Position numbers and translations under genes: made by a program. The notes under the pieces are model-generated. The model saw nothing but the letters and a program-made list of their open reading frames with translations. It had not been told where the DNA came from and searched no databases. Source: Campylobacter sp. LR291e (GTDB taxonomy: Bacteria; Campylobacterota; Campylobacteria; Campylobacterales; Campylobacteraceae). Taken from it: a DNA stretch of 64,000 nt. The DNA lies in the NCBI RefSeq assembly GCF_008633915.1, contig NZ_VJNV01000022.1:1-64000 (forward strand). Reading direction: 5' to 3'. Below are positions 53,309-62,526 of this stretch, piece after piece. Numbering within the stretch: the first letter of the stretch is position 1; every line of letters begins with the position of its first letter.

Positions 53309-54469
53309 CTAATTTGTCTCGTTATTTTCACTAGCAATCTCACTAGCTATATGGGCTTGAATATTTTCTTCTTGTGCTCCAAGTTCTCTAACAGGACTTC
53401 CAGCACCGATTTTTTTGAAATTATCAATTATAACCTTATCACCTTCATTTATACCACTTTCAATAATCACGTAATCACTTGTTTGATAACTTACCTTAAC
53501 AACATTCTTTTTAACCGTGCTTTCTTCGGAGATAGTATAAAGATAATTTTCTTTTTGGTCCTGCATCAAAGCAATGCGTGGAATTTTAAAACCACCCTTT
53601 TGTATAAAACCATCACTTGCAAGAGTTACAAAGGTACCTGGTAATAAAACAGAATTTGAATTATCAAACACGGCCTTAGCTTTTACAGAACCACTTTTTA
53701 AATCAATAACTGAATCAATAAAATAAAGCTCGCCTTCATATTCTCTTTCAGCCGTTTTAAAAGAAACCTTATAATTTTGCAAATCCCATCTTCCATTTTG
53801 CAAATTTCTTTCTATATTTAATTTATTTGTATCAGAAATGTAAAAATCAGCATAGATAGGGTTTAAATTCGTAACCCTAACTAAATCAGTACTAGATGCT
53901 ATTACATAATCGCCCACATTAATTAAGGCATCGCCTACCATGCCATCAAAGGGTGCTTTTATCTCAGTATAATCTAAGTCAATCTTAGCATTTGAAACAT
54001 CAGCCCTAGCACTTTCAAGCGTAGCTTTAGTGCTTTTATAGGTTGCAAGGCTTGTGTCAAAATCCTTTTGAGATATAGCATTTTTAGCAATTAAAATTTT
54101 ATTTCTTTCGTGGTCTTTTTCAGCATTGTCAAAATCAGCCCTAGCTTGTAAGGCCTTACCCCAGGCTGCATCAACTGCTGCTTTGTATTTGTAAGGTTCT
54201 ATTAAAAAGAGTTTATCCCCTTTTTTTACATAGTCACCCGCCTTAAAATATTTTTCCATTATGACCCCATTAACTTGAGGTTTTATCACTACATCATAAT
54301 CACTTACTAACTGGGCTGGATATTCAAATTTTAAAGGTAAATCCTCAGGTATAGCAATTACTATGTTAACTCCTTGTGGTGGCAAAGCTTGTGGGGCTGG
54401 TTTTTCACAAGCTGTTATTAATAAGGTTGCAAGTAGTGTAAAGCATATATTTTTATTTACAAAGTTCAT
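53309..54469 (-). CDS. cmeA: Efflux periplasmic adaptor CmeA
   Basis: A 386-residue membrane fusion protein linking CmeB to CmeC. Lipobox ITAC (Cys21). Lipoyl halves flank a helical hairpin: VIKPQVNGVIMEKYFKAGDYVKKGD (written here in pieces: VIKPQVNGVI, FKAGDYVKKG) and IKAPFDGMVGDALINVGDYV in short form IKAPFDGMVG; beta-barrel and proximal domains follow. First gene of cmeABC, with AGAAAGG before the ATG. Confidence 0.94.
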   Translation of the reverse strand: MNFVNKNICFTLLATLLITACEKPAPQALPPQGVNIVIAIPEDLPLKFEYPAQLVSDYDVVIKPQVNGVIMEKYFKAGDYVKKGDKLFLIEPYKYKAAVDAAWGKALQARADFDNAEKDHERNKILIAKNAISQKDFDTSLATYKSTKATLESARADVSNAKIDLDYTEIKAPFDGMVGDALINVGDYVIASSTDLVRVTNLNPIYADFYISDTNKLNIERNLQNGRWDLQNYKVSFKTAEREYEGELYFIDSVIDLKSGSVKAKAVFDNSNSVLLPGTFVTLASDGFIQKGGFKIPRIALMQDQKENYLYTISEESTVKKNVVKVSYQTSDYVIIESGINEGDKVIIDNFKKIGAGSPVRELGAQEENIQAHIASEIASENNETN

Positions 54470-54571
54470 TTTTTTACCTTTCTGTTTTTAAAATTTTATA
54501 TTTTAGTATTTGTAATTTAACGATTGTTTTATAAACCTTCTAAGTCCCTTAAAACTTCGATTTGTTAAAAA

Positions 54572-54587
54572 AGTAATTGTTATTACT
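54572..54587. promoter_or_regulatory. CmeR operator in the cmeA-cmeR intergenic region
   Basis: AGTAATTGTTATTACT is a perfect palindrome with 6-bp arms and a 4-nt spacer, differing only slightly from the 16-bp CmeR site I recall for C. jejuni (arms TGTAAT and ATTACA). It lies about 100 bp upstream of cmeA. A second short palindrome, ATGTA-GTT-TACAT, is at 54599-54611. Confidence 0.7.
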
Positions 54588-54644
54588 AAATTAAAAAAAT
54601 GTAGTTTACATAAATTTGGTTAATATAATGGTTAATGAAAAAAA

Positions 54645-55274
54645 TTATTTTAAATTTTTTATACCACTTAAAAAAATTTCAACTACAAGTTTTACGCGTT
54701 TTTTTTGTTCTTGTTTACTTAAAAGCTTTTTATCCATTAATACGCTTAAATTATAATTTGGGTCCTTTATCATAGTACAAAATAACTCAGCTAACTCAAG
54801 CGCATTTTCACTTAAAAATTTACTATCTTGTTGTTTAAAATAATTTGCTAAAAGCTGGTCTATGAATTTAGACCTATTTTTGTTAAACCAAGTAGCTATT
54901 AATTTATCCTTGCTATAAACTTGCGAGTAAATTATCTTACCAAGCGTAATAGTATTGTTATCATTAAAAATTTGTATAAAGGCTAATCCAAAACGATACA
55001 AAATATCCTTTAAATCATTATTTTTTATCTTTGCTAAATGCTTTGTAACATTCTCAAAATGCTTTGTAGTTCTTTCTTCTAGTATAACTAAAAATAAGTC
55101 CTTTTTGTTTTTGTAAGTATTATAAATATTAGAATAAGAACCACCCGATAACTTAATAATATCGTTAATACTAGTTTTCTCATAACCCTTGGTTAAAAAT
55201 AACTCAAGGGCTACTTCTTTAATCTTTTCTTGCCTAGCTATTGCCTTTGGCGTTGGAGTTTTATTTTTTTTCAT
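54645..55274 (-). CDS. cmeR: TetR-family repressor CmeR
   Basis: A 209-residue TetR protein. The HTH is EVALELFLTKGYEKTSINDI with GSYSNIYNTYKNKKDLF; the C-terminal ligand-binding domain is helical and basic. CmeR represses cmeABC and is relieved by bile salts (known in C. jejuni). The open frame extends 20 codons upstream, but MKKNKTPTPKAIARQ matches the known start. The chosen ATG lies 14 bp inside the end of ccoG and has only a weak Shine-Dalgarno (TTTAAAG), suggesting coupled, low expression. Confidence 0.9.
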   Translation of the reverse strand: MKKNKTPTPKAIARQEKIKEVALELFLTKGYEKTSINDIIKLSGGSYSNIYNTYKNKKDLFLVILEERTTKHFENVTKHLAKIKNNDLKDILYRFGLAFIQIFNDNNTITLGKIIYSQVYSKDKLIATWFNKNRSKFIDQLLANYFKQQDSKFLSENALELAELFCTMIKDPNYNLSVLMDKKLLSKQEQKKRVKLVVEIFLSGIKNLK

Positions 55275-56646
55275 CTTTAAACTTGTCAAATTCGGTATTT
55301 TTAGGATAAGAAAAAATACTTTCTCTAAACACAACTATATTTTCATCATCAACTGCGTAAGCCCTTATGTGTAAAGGAATGATAGTATCTTTTTTATCAT
55401 CATTTGCAAGTTTTTTTGTAGCCCTTAGGGTTACTACTTTTTTAGTATTTGCACCTGCTTTTAAGGTAAATGGCTTACTAGGACTTACTATTTCAATCCC
55501 ACCTTCAATGCCTTCTAAAATGGCTTCAAAATAATACTGGTGGTCTTTATTATCAGTATTTTGGAATAAGAAAGTATAAGCATTAATTACTTCTAATTTA
55601 TCATTTTTCTTTTCTATGTGATATAGTTCAGTAGCCCTATTTATGTTTAAAAGCATATGCTCTTTTTTCGTACTTGCAATCAATAAGCCTATAAAAACTA
55701 TACTTAAAACTACCACATAAGCAATGGTTCTAAATCTAAAATAATTTACCTTTTGCCTTGTTTCAATGGACTTTGCACTGGTCCAATTTATCAAAGAAGG
55801 TCTATTAAATTTAAGTTGAATTTTAGAACAAGCATCAGCACATTCTAAGCAGTTAATACATTCCAGTTGCATACCCTTTCTTATATCAATATGTGTTGGA
55901 CACACGCTAACACAGGCCTCGCAACCTATACATTCTCCTTGAGGCGGCTTTTTATGTAATTTTGTATGCCCATCATAAATAACCCCTCCTCTTTTTTCAT
56001 CATAAATTACTTGAATGGTATCATGGTCAAACATTACAGATTGTATTCTTGCATAAGGACACACATAAATACAAAATTTTTCTTGCAAATACATAATATC
56101 AAAGCTTAAAAACAAAGATGCAAAAAAGATAATCCCTATTAAAAGCATATGTTCGCCCGGATTTTGAATATAAGCAAAAAAATCTTCTGGTGGTATAAAA
56201 TACCATAATAAATTACTCACTGCTATAATAGAAACGCAGTAAAACAAAATACCAGCTATAAATTTCTTAACAAATTGTCCTTGAAATTCCTTTTGTTTAT
56301 CCTTAATATTTTTTCTAATTTTAAGTAGTTTAGTTTGGATAATATCCCTATAAATAACGCGAAAAATTGTCTGTGGACAGGACCACGCACACCAAATTCT
56401 ACCAGCTAATGTTGTTATAAAAAATATTGTTAAAAATAAAAGTATCAACAAAAACGGCATTAAGTAAAGTTCTTGAGTATCAAAGGCTACAAAAAATAAA
56501 TTTAATTTTTTGTGGTCAAAACTAAGTAAAAAGAAATGGTTTTTATTAACTCTAATAAAGGGCAAGGCAAAAATAACAATAGTAGCAAGTATATAAAAAA
56601 TATACCTTTTATTTGTATAATTAGTAATACAGGCTTTCATAAGCAC
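55261..56646 (-). CDS. ccoG: Cytochrome c oxidase accessory protein CcoG
   Basis: A 461-residue inner membrane protein of the CcoG/FixG/RdxA family with five or so membrane segments and two ferredoxin motifs, CIGCEACVSVCP (~222) and CINCLECADAC (~241). The N-terminal WCAWSCPQTIFR motif (~87) is characteristic. It reduces or delivers copper for cbb3 oxidase assembly. C. jejuni has it upstream of cmeR as well (Cj0369c). A 17-nt poly-T (on this strand) precedes the gene. Confidence 0.93.
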   Translation of the reverse strand: MLMKACITNYTNKRYIFYILATIVIFALPFIRVNKNHFFLLSFDHKKLNLFFVAFDTQELYLMPFLLILLFLTIFFITTLAGRIWCAWSCPQTIFRVIYRDIIQTKLLKIRKNIKDKQKEFQGQFVKKFIAGILFYCVSIIAVSNLLWYFIPPEDFFAYIQNPGEHMLLIGIIFFASLFLSFDIMYLQEKFCIYVCPYARIQSVMFDHDTIQVIYDEKRGGVIYDGHTKLHKKPPQGECIGCEACVSVCPTHIDIRKGMQLECINCLECADACSKIQLKFNRPSLINWTSAKSIETRQKVNYFRFRTIAYVVVLSIVFIGLLIASTKKEHMLLNINRATELYHIEKKNDKLEVINAYTFLFQNTDNKDHQYYFEAILEGIEGGIEIVSPSKPFTLKAGANTKKVVTLRATKKLANDDKKDTIIPLHIRAYAVDDENIVVFRESIFSYPKNTEFDKFKDEKK

Positions 56647-56713
56647 TCCTTCTCATTTTTTGTGATATTAATACTAAAAAAATAAAATAAGACTTAAATA
56701 GTGTTAAAATATC

Positions 56714-56730
56714 AAAAAAAAAAAAAAAAA
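56714..56730. repeat. A17 homopolymer between ccoG and rpsU
   Basis: Seventeen consecutive A on the plus strand (T17 for ccoG transcription), 68 nt from the ccoG start. It is the longest homopolymer I noticed in the window and lies where length changes could alter promoter geometry. Confidence 0.9.
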
Positions 56731-56776
56731 CTACACGATTATACACTTTTTAGGCTTAAACTTAAATTCATATTTT

Positions 56777-56787
56777 TATAATATAAT
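56777..56787 (+). promoter_or_regulatory. rpsU promoter -10 (two overlapping boxes)
   Basis: TATAATATAAT contains two overlapping perfect -10 hexamers, about 41-46 nt before the rpsU start codon. Confidence 0.6.
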
Positions 56788-56827
56788 TTAGCTTTTACAA
56801 AATTTATACAGAAAGGTGGTGAGGATA

Positions 56828-57040
56828 GTGCCAGGTATCAAGGTGCATCCTAATGAAAGTTTTGACGAGGCTTATCGTAAATTTAAAAAGCAAGTAGATA
56901 GGAATCTTGTAGTTACAGAAGTAAGGGCAAGACGTTTTTTTGAGCCTATGACTGAAATTCGTAAAAAACAAAAAATTTCAGCTCGTAAAAAAATGCTTAA
57001 AAGACTTTATCTGCTAAGACGTTACGAATCAAGACTCTAA
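56828..57040 (+). CDS. rpsU: 30S ribosomal protein S21
   Basis: A 70-residue S21 starting at GTG as [15 protein letters not shown]. The frame stays open upstream with earlier GTG codons (56816), but those belong to the Shine-Dalgarno-rich GAAAGGTGGTGAGG leader, and the chosen start matches the family. Basic C-terminus [17 protein letters not shown]. Monocistronic with its own terminator. Confidence 0.95.
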   Translation: MPGIKVHPNESFDEAYRKFKKQVDRNLVVTEVRARRFFEPMTEIRKKQKISARKKMLKRLYLLRRYESRL

Positions 57041-57044
57041 AATT

Positions 57045-57067
57045 AAGCCCTTTTTTAAGGGCTTTTT
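57045..57067 (+). terminator. Terminator after rpsU
   Basis: AAGCCCTT / AAGGGCTT stem with a TTTT loop followed by a T run, 4 nt after the stop; a standard intrinsic terminator. Confidence 0.9.
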
Positions 57068-57152
57068 ATTCTTATAATTTAAAAAATATTTTTAATCTTT
57101 GCATTTATTTTTTTTTGCTAGAATTTAACAATTTTGAAATTTAGGAAAAAAT

Positions 57153-57728
57153 ATGAATAAACATATCAAAAAAATTATTCAAATTAGTATGTTAGGTGGC
57201 ATTGCTGCTATTAGTGGTGGTGTTTTAACAGCTTGTAGTACAGAAGAAAATGTCCAACAAGCACAACAAGGTGCCTTTGTGATAATAGAAGAAATAGCCC
57301 CAAATCAATACAAAATAAAAGACCAATTTCCAAGCGATGAAACAAGGGTAGTTTTAAAGCAACTTGATGGCAGTGAAAGGGTATTAAGTAAACAAGAAAT
57401 GGATGCTTTGATAAAAGAAGAAGCAGCTAGGATTGACAATAACACCTCGGCTTTAATAAGCGATAATGCCCAATTAAGTAGCGGAGGTTTAAGCTTAGGC
57501 GAAACCTTACTAGCTAGTGCAGCTGGTGCTATTTTAGGTAGCTGGATAGGTTCAAAGCTTTTTAATAATCAAAATTTTGCGAATCAACAAAGAGGGGCTT
57601 TTTCAAATCAAAGTGCCTATCAAAGAAGTGTAAATAGCTTTAATAATGCAGGTGCTAAAAGTAGCACAAAATCAGGCTTTTTTGGTGGAGGTTCAAAAAG
57701 TTCGTCCTCGTCTTCTTTTGGTTCTTAA
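57153..57728 (+). CDS. UPF0323 family lipoprotein (Cj0371-like)
   Basis: A 191-residue lipoprotein: hydrophobic leader and lipobox LTAC (Cys28). A beta-rich region follows (AFVIIEEIAPNQYKIKDQFP), then a glycine/alanine membrane-like stretch (LLASAAGAILGSWIGSKLF, ~128-146), and a tail of Ser, Gly, Asn and Phe ending SSSSSFGS. The family is restricted to epsilonproteobacteria; C. jejuni Cj0371 has been linked to virulence and chemotaxis. First gene of a plus-strand run with the ATP-grasp gene 12 nt downstream. Confidence 0.87.
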   Translation: MNKHIKKIIQISMLGGIAAISGGVLTACSTEENVQQAQQGAFVIIEEIAPNQYKIKDQFPSDETRVVLKQLDGSERVLSKQEMDALIKEEAARIDNNTSALISDNAQLSSGGLSLGETLLASAAGAILGSWIGSKLFNNQNFANQQRGAFSNQSAYQRSVNSFNNAGAKSSTKSGFFGGGSKSSSSSSFGS

Positions 57729-57739
57729 AGGTCAATAAA

Positions 57740-58909
57740 ATGAAATTTTTAGAACTTGAAAAATTACAAAAAGATTATTTAGAAAATATGGGCTTTTCTT
57801 GGCATACTGATACAGATGGAAGTGATTATATAGATAATAACTTAGTTTGCGTTAGTCACAAAGAAGCAAATGCGTATTATGAGGCCGCTAATGAACTTTA
57901 TGATATGTTTGTAAATGCAGCACAAAATGTAATTGATAATAATAGATTTTCAGAACTTAATATCCCTTTTAATTTAATTGATGCTATTAAAATGAGCTGG
58001 GAAAATGATGTGCACTGGCACTTATATGGTCGTTTTGATTTTGCAGGTGGGCTTGATAATGAGCCTATAAAATTAATTGAATTTAACGCTGATACGCCTA
58101 CTTCTTTATTTGAAAGTGCTATTTTACAATGGGCGATTTTAAAACAAAATAATCTTGATGAAAGTGCTCAATTTAATAATATTTACGAAGCCTTAATGGA
58201 TAATTTTAAAAGATTAATTAGCCTAGAAGAAAATGTCGAAAATTTTGAAGAACTTTATAGGGGTTGGAAAATTCTTTTTTCAAGCATAGCAGGCAATAAA
58301 GAAGAAGAACTTACCACTAAGCTTTTACAACATATAGCCATTGAAAGTGGCTTTAAAACGAGTTTTGCTTATGTTGATGAGGTGGATTTTTCAGAGAATG
58401 GAATTTTTAAAAATAATGAGAATTTTGAATACTGGTTTAAGCTTATCCCTTGGGAAGATATAGCTATAGAAGAAGGCGAATTAGCCATGCTTTTAACTCA
58501 AATAATGCGTAATCAAAAGGCTATTATTTTAAATCCAGCATATACCTTGCTTTTTCAAAGTAAGGGCATAATGAAAATTTTATGGGAACTTTACCCAAAT
58601 CACCCCTTATTGCTTGAAACAAGCTTTGAACCATTACAAGGTGATTATGTAAAAAAGCCTTTTTTTGGCAGAGAAGGGGCAAATATTAGCATAGTTAAAA
58701 ATAAAAAAATAGTGCATGAAAATATCGGCCCGTATGGCAATAATCCTTGCATTTATCAAGCCTTAGCTACTTTTAATACTCACAAGGATAATTTTTATCA
58801 AGCTGGAGTATTTTTTGCCTTTGAAGGCTGTGGTTTAGGCTTTAGAAAGGGTGGGACGATTATTGATAATGTTTCAAAATTTGTAGGACATATTATAAAG
58901 GAGAATTAA
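57740..58909 (+). CDS. Glutathionylspermidine synthase-family ATP-grasp protein
   Basis: A 389-residue protein with the GSP synthase ATP-grasp fold: HLYGRFDFAGGLDNEPIK near residue 95, KLIEFNADTPTSLFE (~110), and VKKPFFGREGANISIV (~308). Enteric GspS is bifunctional; this is the synthase half only. In Campylobacter, glutathione is not produced, so the real substrate is probably another peptide or amine. It overlaps the next gene by one base. Confidence 0.85.
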   Translation: MKFLELEKLQKDYLENMGFSWHTDTDGSDYIDNNLVCVSHKEANAYYEAANELYDMFVNAAQNVIDNNRFSELNIPFNLIDAIKMSWENDVHWHLYGRFDFAGGLDNEPIKLIEFNADTPTSLFESAILQWAILKQNNLDESAQFNNIYEALMDNFKRLISLEENVENFEELYRGWKILFSSIAGNKEEELTTKLLQHIAIESGFKTSFAYVDEVDFSENGIFKNNENFEYWFKLIPWEDIAIEEGELAMLLTQIMRNQKAIILNPAYTLLFQSKGIMKILWELYPNHPLLLETSFEPLQGDYVKKPFFGREGANISIVKNKKIVHENIGPYGNNPCIYQALATFNTHKDNFYQAGVFFAFEGCGLGFRKGGTIIDNVSKFVGHIIKEN

Positions 58910-59841
58910 TGAAAATTGTATGTTTAGATGCGGCAACCTTGGGAAATTATGATTTAAGTGTGTTTCAAAATTTTGGCGAGTTTATTAGCTATCAAACAAC
59001 GCCAAAAGATAAGGTTATAGAAAGATTGCAAGGGGCAGATGTAGCCATGGTTAATAAGATTATCATGGATAAAGAAGTGCTTAGCAATACAAATTTAAAG
59101 CTTATTTTAGAAACTGCAACAGGGGTTAATAATATAGACTTAGAATATGCAAAAGAAAAAAATATTATAGTAAAAAATGCAGCTGGTTATTCTACAAAAA
59201 GCGTAGTACAGCACACTTTTGCTTTGATTTTTGCCTTTTTAAATCAAATAGTTTATTATGATAAATGGGTAAAGGATGGCAATTGGACTAGGAGTGAAAT
59301 TTTTACTGATTATAGTGCTATATTAACCTCTATTCAAGCTAAAAATTATGGTATCATAGGACTTGGGACTATAGGAAAAGAAGTAGCAAAAATCGCAAGT
59401 GCCTTTGGGGCAAATCTTTGCTATTATTCAACAAGTGGAAAAAATAACGATTCAAATTATAATCAAGTTAATCTTGAAGAATTGCTTGAAACTTGTGATG
59501 TTATAAGTATACACGCACCCTTAAATGAAAATACTAAAAATCTTTTAAAAGAAAAAGAATTAATGCTTTTAAAAGAAAATGCTATACTTATAAATATGGG
59601 GCGAGGTGGCATTATAAATGAAGAGGACTTAGCTAAGGTTATAGATAAGAAAAATATAAGAGTTGGACTTGATGTGCTAGAAAAAGAACCTATGATAGCA
59701 AATCACCCACTTTTAAGCATTAAAAATAAACAAAATTTAATCATAACCCCTCATGTTGCTTGGGCTAGCACAGAAGCTGTGGAGGCCTTAATGAAAATTG
59801 TTTATACTAATCTTTTAGAATGGGTAGCAAATGGCAAGTGA
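58909..59841 (+). CDS. D-2-hydroxyacid dehydrogenase
   Basis: A 310-residue NAD-dependent enzyme of the D-isomer-specific family. Rossmann motif [16 protein letters not shown] (~147-162); catalytic Arg in [14 protein letters not shown] (~228), Glu in LDVLEKEPM (~257) and His in [11 protein letters not shown] (~281). Glycerate or a related 2-oxoacid is the likely substrate; the sequence does not decide. It overlaps yajQ by 11 bp. Confidence 0.9.
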   Translation: MKIVCLDAATLGNYDLSVFQNFGEFISYQTTPKDKVIERLQGADVAMVNKIIMDKEVLSNTNLKLILETATGVNNIDLEYAKEKNIIVKNAAGYSTKSVVQHTFALIFAFLNQIVYYDKWVKDGNWTRSEIFTDYSAILTSIQAKNYGIIGLGTIGKEVAKIASAFGANLCYYSTSGKNNDSNYNQVNLEELLETCDVISIHAPLNENTKNLLKEKELMLLKENAILINMGRGGIINEEDLAKVIDKKNIRVGLDVLEKEPMIANHPLLSIKNKQNLIITPHVAWASTEAVEALMKIVYTNLLEWVANGK

Positions 59842-60322
59842 ACATAGTTTTGATATAAGTGCTAGTGTTGATTTACAAGAGCTTAAAAACGCCCTTGAAC
59901 AAGCAAAAAAAGAAGTTGAAAATCGCTACGATTTAAAGGGCGTAAAGACTGAGTTTTTACTTGATGAAAAGCAAAATATCTTTAAATTAAGAAGTTCAAG
60001 CGAGACTAAGCTTGAAATTTTAAAGGATATTTTAATATCTAAGCTTATTAAAAGAGGTTTAAATTCAAATGCTATTAAAGAACTTTCAAAGGAAAGTGGG
60101 GCTATGTTTTCTTTAAATTTAAAGGTAAACTCAAGCATAGATAGCGAGAATGCAAAAAAGATTAATAAGACTATAAAAGATAGTAAATTAAAGGTAAATT
60201 CTAGCATTAGAGGGGATGAAATTCGCGTTGTAGCTAAGCAAATTGATGACTTGCAAGCTGTAATTAGCCTTGTTAAAGGCTTAAATTTAGAATTAACACT
60301 AAGTTTTAAAAACCTAAAATGA
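59831..60322 (+). CDS. YajQ-family nucleotide-binding protein
   Basis: A 163-residue YajQ/UPF0234 protein: [20 protein letters not shown] at the N-terminus, [14 protein letters not shown] (~32) and [20 protein letters not shown] at the end. Family members bind nucleotides including cyclic di-GMP in some species. The start lies inside the preceding gene, and its stop overlaps the next start by 4 bp. Confidence 0.93.
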   Translation: MASEHSFDISASVDLQELKNALEQAKKEVENRYDLKGVKTEFLLDEKQNIFKLRSSSETKLEILKDILISKLIKRGLNSNAIKELSKESGAMFSLNLKVNSSIDSENAKKINKTIKDSKLKVNSSIRGDEIRVVAKQIDDLQAVISLVKGLNLELTLSFKNLK

Positions 60323-60801
60323 AAAAAAAATTTATCTTTTTATGCTTGATATTTATAGGGCTTTTTTTAAATGCTTGTGCTAGTAAGAATGAAAATTTTA
60401 CTTCACAAAGCGTTTCTATTTTTATTTTTTCACCTAACATTAGGCTAAATGATAATGGTTTTTTAAAGCAAGATAAACAAAAAATACATTTAGAAGTATA
60501 TAAATTTGGCAGGGCCTTTTTTGAATTAAATATAAGTGATAAAATTTGTACAAGTGGCGTTTGTTATGATAAAACTAGCTTTAATAAGAAATTTTTTAAA
60601 AATGTTTATTATGATGAGTTTTTAGAGGATATTTTGCTTTTAAAACCTTTATTTAATGGTAAGAATTTAACTAATACAGATTGTGGTTTTTATCAAAATT
60701 TAATCTCTAAAAATTATGAAATTTTATATGAAAAATGTGACGAGGGCATTAATTTTAGGGATAATATCTCACACACTAGCATTCGTTTGCTTTATATTTA
60801 G
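60319..60801 (+). CDS. Putative lipoprotein (Cj0375-like)
   Basis: A 160-residue protein with lipobox LNAC (Cys20) after a hydrophobic leader. The mature part is beta-rich with four cysteines ([25 protein letters not shown]) that may form periplasmic disulfides. No family is recognised. It is coupled to yajQ and lies 8 nt before the AAA ATPase. Confidence 0.75.
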   Translation: MKKKFIFLCLIFIGLFLNACASKNENFTSQSVSIFIFSPNIRLNDNGFLKQDKQKIHLEVYKFGRAFFELNISDKICTSGVCYDKTSFNKKFFKNVYYDEFLEDILLLKPLFNGKNLTNTDCGFYQNLISKNYEILYEKCDEGINFRDNISHTSIRLLYI

Positions 60802-60809
60802 GAAAGATT

Positions 60810-62525
60810 ATGCAAGATTTTAGGGAATTTTTAACAATGAGCGTTGAAAAAACAAAAATTTTCAAGGAGCTTAAATGTTCTAAAAATGAGGGTTTGATAC
60901 TTCAAGAACTTTGTAAAAATTATGTCAATGCAAATCCAAGCGTAAATACCTCTTCCTTGCTTAGTACAGCCTTTAAAAATAAAAATTATGAATTCTTAGA
61001 TTATTTACAAGATGTTAAAAATTTAATCGCAAGAGGTTTTATAGTGCAAAGTTCTGGCTTTTTAAAAGCTATTAATTCTAATAAAATTCAAAATTCAAAA
61101 TTAAGTCTTTTGCAAAATGATTTAAGTTTAAGTGAGTATTTTTTGGAATTTTTAGAAAATAAGCCTAGAATCAGCCTTGATAAAACCGAAGCTTATACTG
61201 ATTTTTTAGAATATTTAAAGGACGAATTTACTAGGATTGAATTTTATGAAAAACTAAGCTTTATGAAGTCAAATTCCTATAATATAGAGCTTAAAAAAGA
61301 GATTGCTAATTTTGAAAAATACATAAAAACTCGCCTTAAAAAAAGTAAATTTTACAATGTTTTAAACGCTATTTTTAAAGAATATGCCTTAGAAAAAAAA
61401 GAACAAATCATTTTCATAGCCCTTTTAAAAGAAGAATATACCCTAAGCGATGAAAATTCAAGCAATAGGGAGTTAAATTCGCTTTTATCTTTGATAAGTG
61501 AAAACGAGCTTGATTTAAGGCAAAATAAAAAATTCTTAGATGAGGGCTCAAAGCTTATAGATAATGGATTAATTGAAGGCGATGAGTTTTTTAGTAATTT
61601 CGGGCAGATTAATAAAAGCTTTTTTATAAGCGATGATATTTTGCAAAGAATTATTAATGTTAGGGGTAAGCAAAGTGCTAAGATTAAGCTTGAAAATGCT
61701 ATTAAAGAACAAGATATTTTTGAGTTAATTGAACCAAGCACAGATATAAAAGATGTAATCATGCCTGAAAATACGCAAATACTGCTTGCAAATATCTTAA
61801 AACAACAAGATAAAAAGGTGCTCGAAAGGCTAAATTCTTGGGGTATTAAGACAAATAAAAATATAGAAGCAAAGATTATTTTTTATGGACCTGCAGGAAC
61901 GGGTAAGACAATGTCAGCACTAAGCATAGCAAAATCAATGAAAAAAGCCGTTTTAAGCTTTGATTGTTCTAAAATTTTAAGTAAGTGGGTTGGAGAAAGC
62001 GAACAAAATGTGCGTAAGATTTTTGATACCTATAAACATGTTTGTAATTCTTGTAAACAAAGTCCTATTTTACTTTTAAACGAGGCAGACCAGTTTTTAA
62101 GCACTAGGATTAGTGGGGGTAGTGGTAGCGATAAGATGCATAATCAAATGCAAAATATTTTCTTAGAACAAATAGAAAGATTTAATGGGGTTTTAATAGC
62201 CACTACAAATTTTTTAGAAAGCTTTGATAGTGCGTTTTCAAGACGTTTTGACTATAAAATAGAATTTAAAAAGCCTGAATTTAAAGACAGGCTTAAAATG
62301 TGGCAAAAATTTTTACCAAAAAATGTGGAATTTGACGAGGAATTTAACTTAAAAACACTTGCAAATTATGAGTTAAGTGGGGCTCAAATTTTAATGGTTA
62401 TTAAAAACACTGCCTTAAGGGCTGCAGTTTCAAAGGAGGGTAAATTTTTAATGCAAGATTTTTTAGATAGCATTAGAAAAGAACTTGACTCAAGCTTTGA
62501 TAAAAGCAAGATTGTAGGCTTTTGA
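60810..62525 (+). CDS. AAA-family ATPase (Cj0377-like)
   Basis: A 571-residue protein. The N-terminal 300 residues are helical without recognised motifs. The AAA module (~350-560) has Walker A GPAGTGKTMSAL, ISKWVGESEQN-type pore segment (SKWVGESEQNVRKIF), Walker B ILLLNEADQF with Asn in place of the usual Asp, and an arginine finger region SAFSRRFDYKIEF. The NEAD variant occurs in this ATPase subfamily. The target is unknown; pseF begins one base after its stop. Confidence 0.88.
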   Translation: MQDFREFLTMSVEKTKIFKELKCSKNEGLILQELCKNYVNANPSVNTSSLLSTAFKNKNYEFLDYLQDVKNLIARGFIVQSSGFLKAINSNKIQNSKLSLLQNDLSLSEYFLEFLENKPRISLDKTEAYTDFLEYLKDEFTRIEFYEKLSFMKSNSYNIELKKEIANFEKYIKTRLKKSKFYNVLNAIFKEYALEKKEQIIFIALLKEEYTLSDENSSNRELNSLLSLISENELDLRQNKKFLDEGSKLIDNGLIEGDEFFSNFGQINKSFFISDDILQRIINVRGKQSAKIKLENAIKEQDIFELIEPSTDIKDVIMPENTQILLANILKQQDKKVLERLNSWGIKTNKNIEAKIIFYGPAGTGKTMSALSIAKSMKKAVLSFDCSKILSKWVGESEQNVRKIFDTYKHVCNSCKQSPILLLNEADQFLSTRISGGSGSDKMHNQMQNIFLEQIERFNGVLIATTNFLESFDSAFSRRFDYKIEFKKPEFKDRLKMWQKFLPKNVEFDEEFNLKTLANYELSGAQILMVIKNTALRAAVSKEGKFLMQDFLDSIRKELDSSFDKSKIVGF

Positions 62526-62526
62526 T

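Noticed and set aside
54599-54611. ATGTA-GTT-TACAT palindrome as a certain second operator
   Set aside because: Arms of only five bases are expected by chance in AT-rich DNA; it is mentioned only as a possibility.
55275-55334. 20-codon N-terminal extension of cmeR
   Set aside because: It runs inside ccoG in another frame, and the start MKKNKTPTPKAIARQ fits known CmeR proteins.
56816-56827. Upstream GTG starts for rpsU
   Set aside because: These codons form the Shine-Dalgarno region; S21 of the genus starts [10 protein letters not shown].
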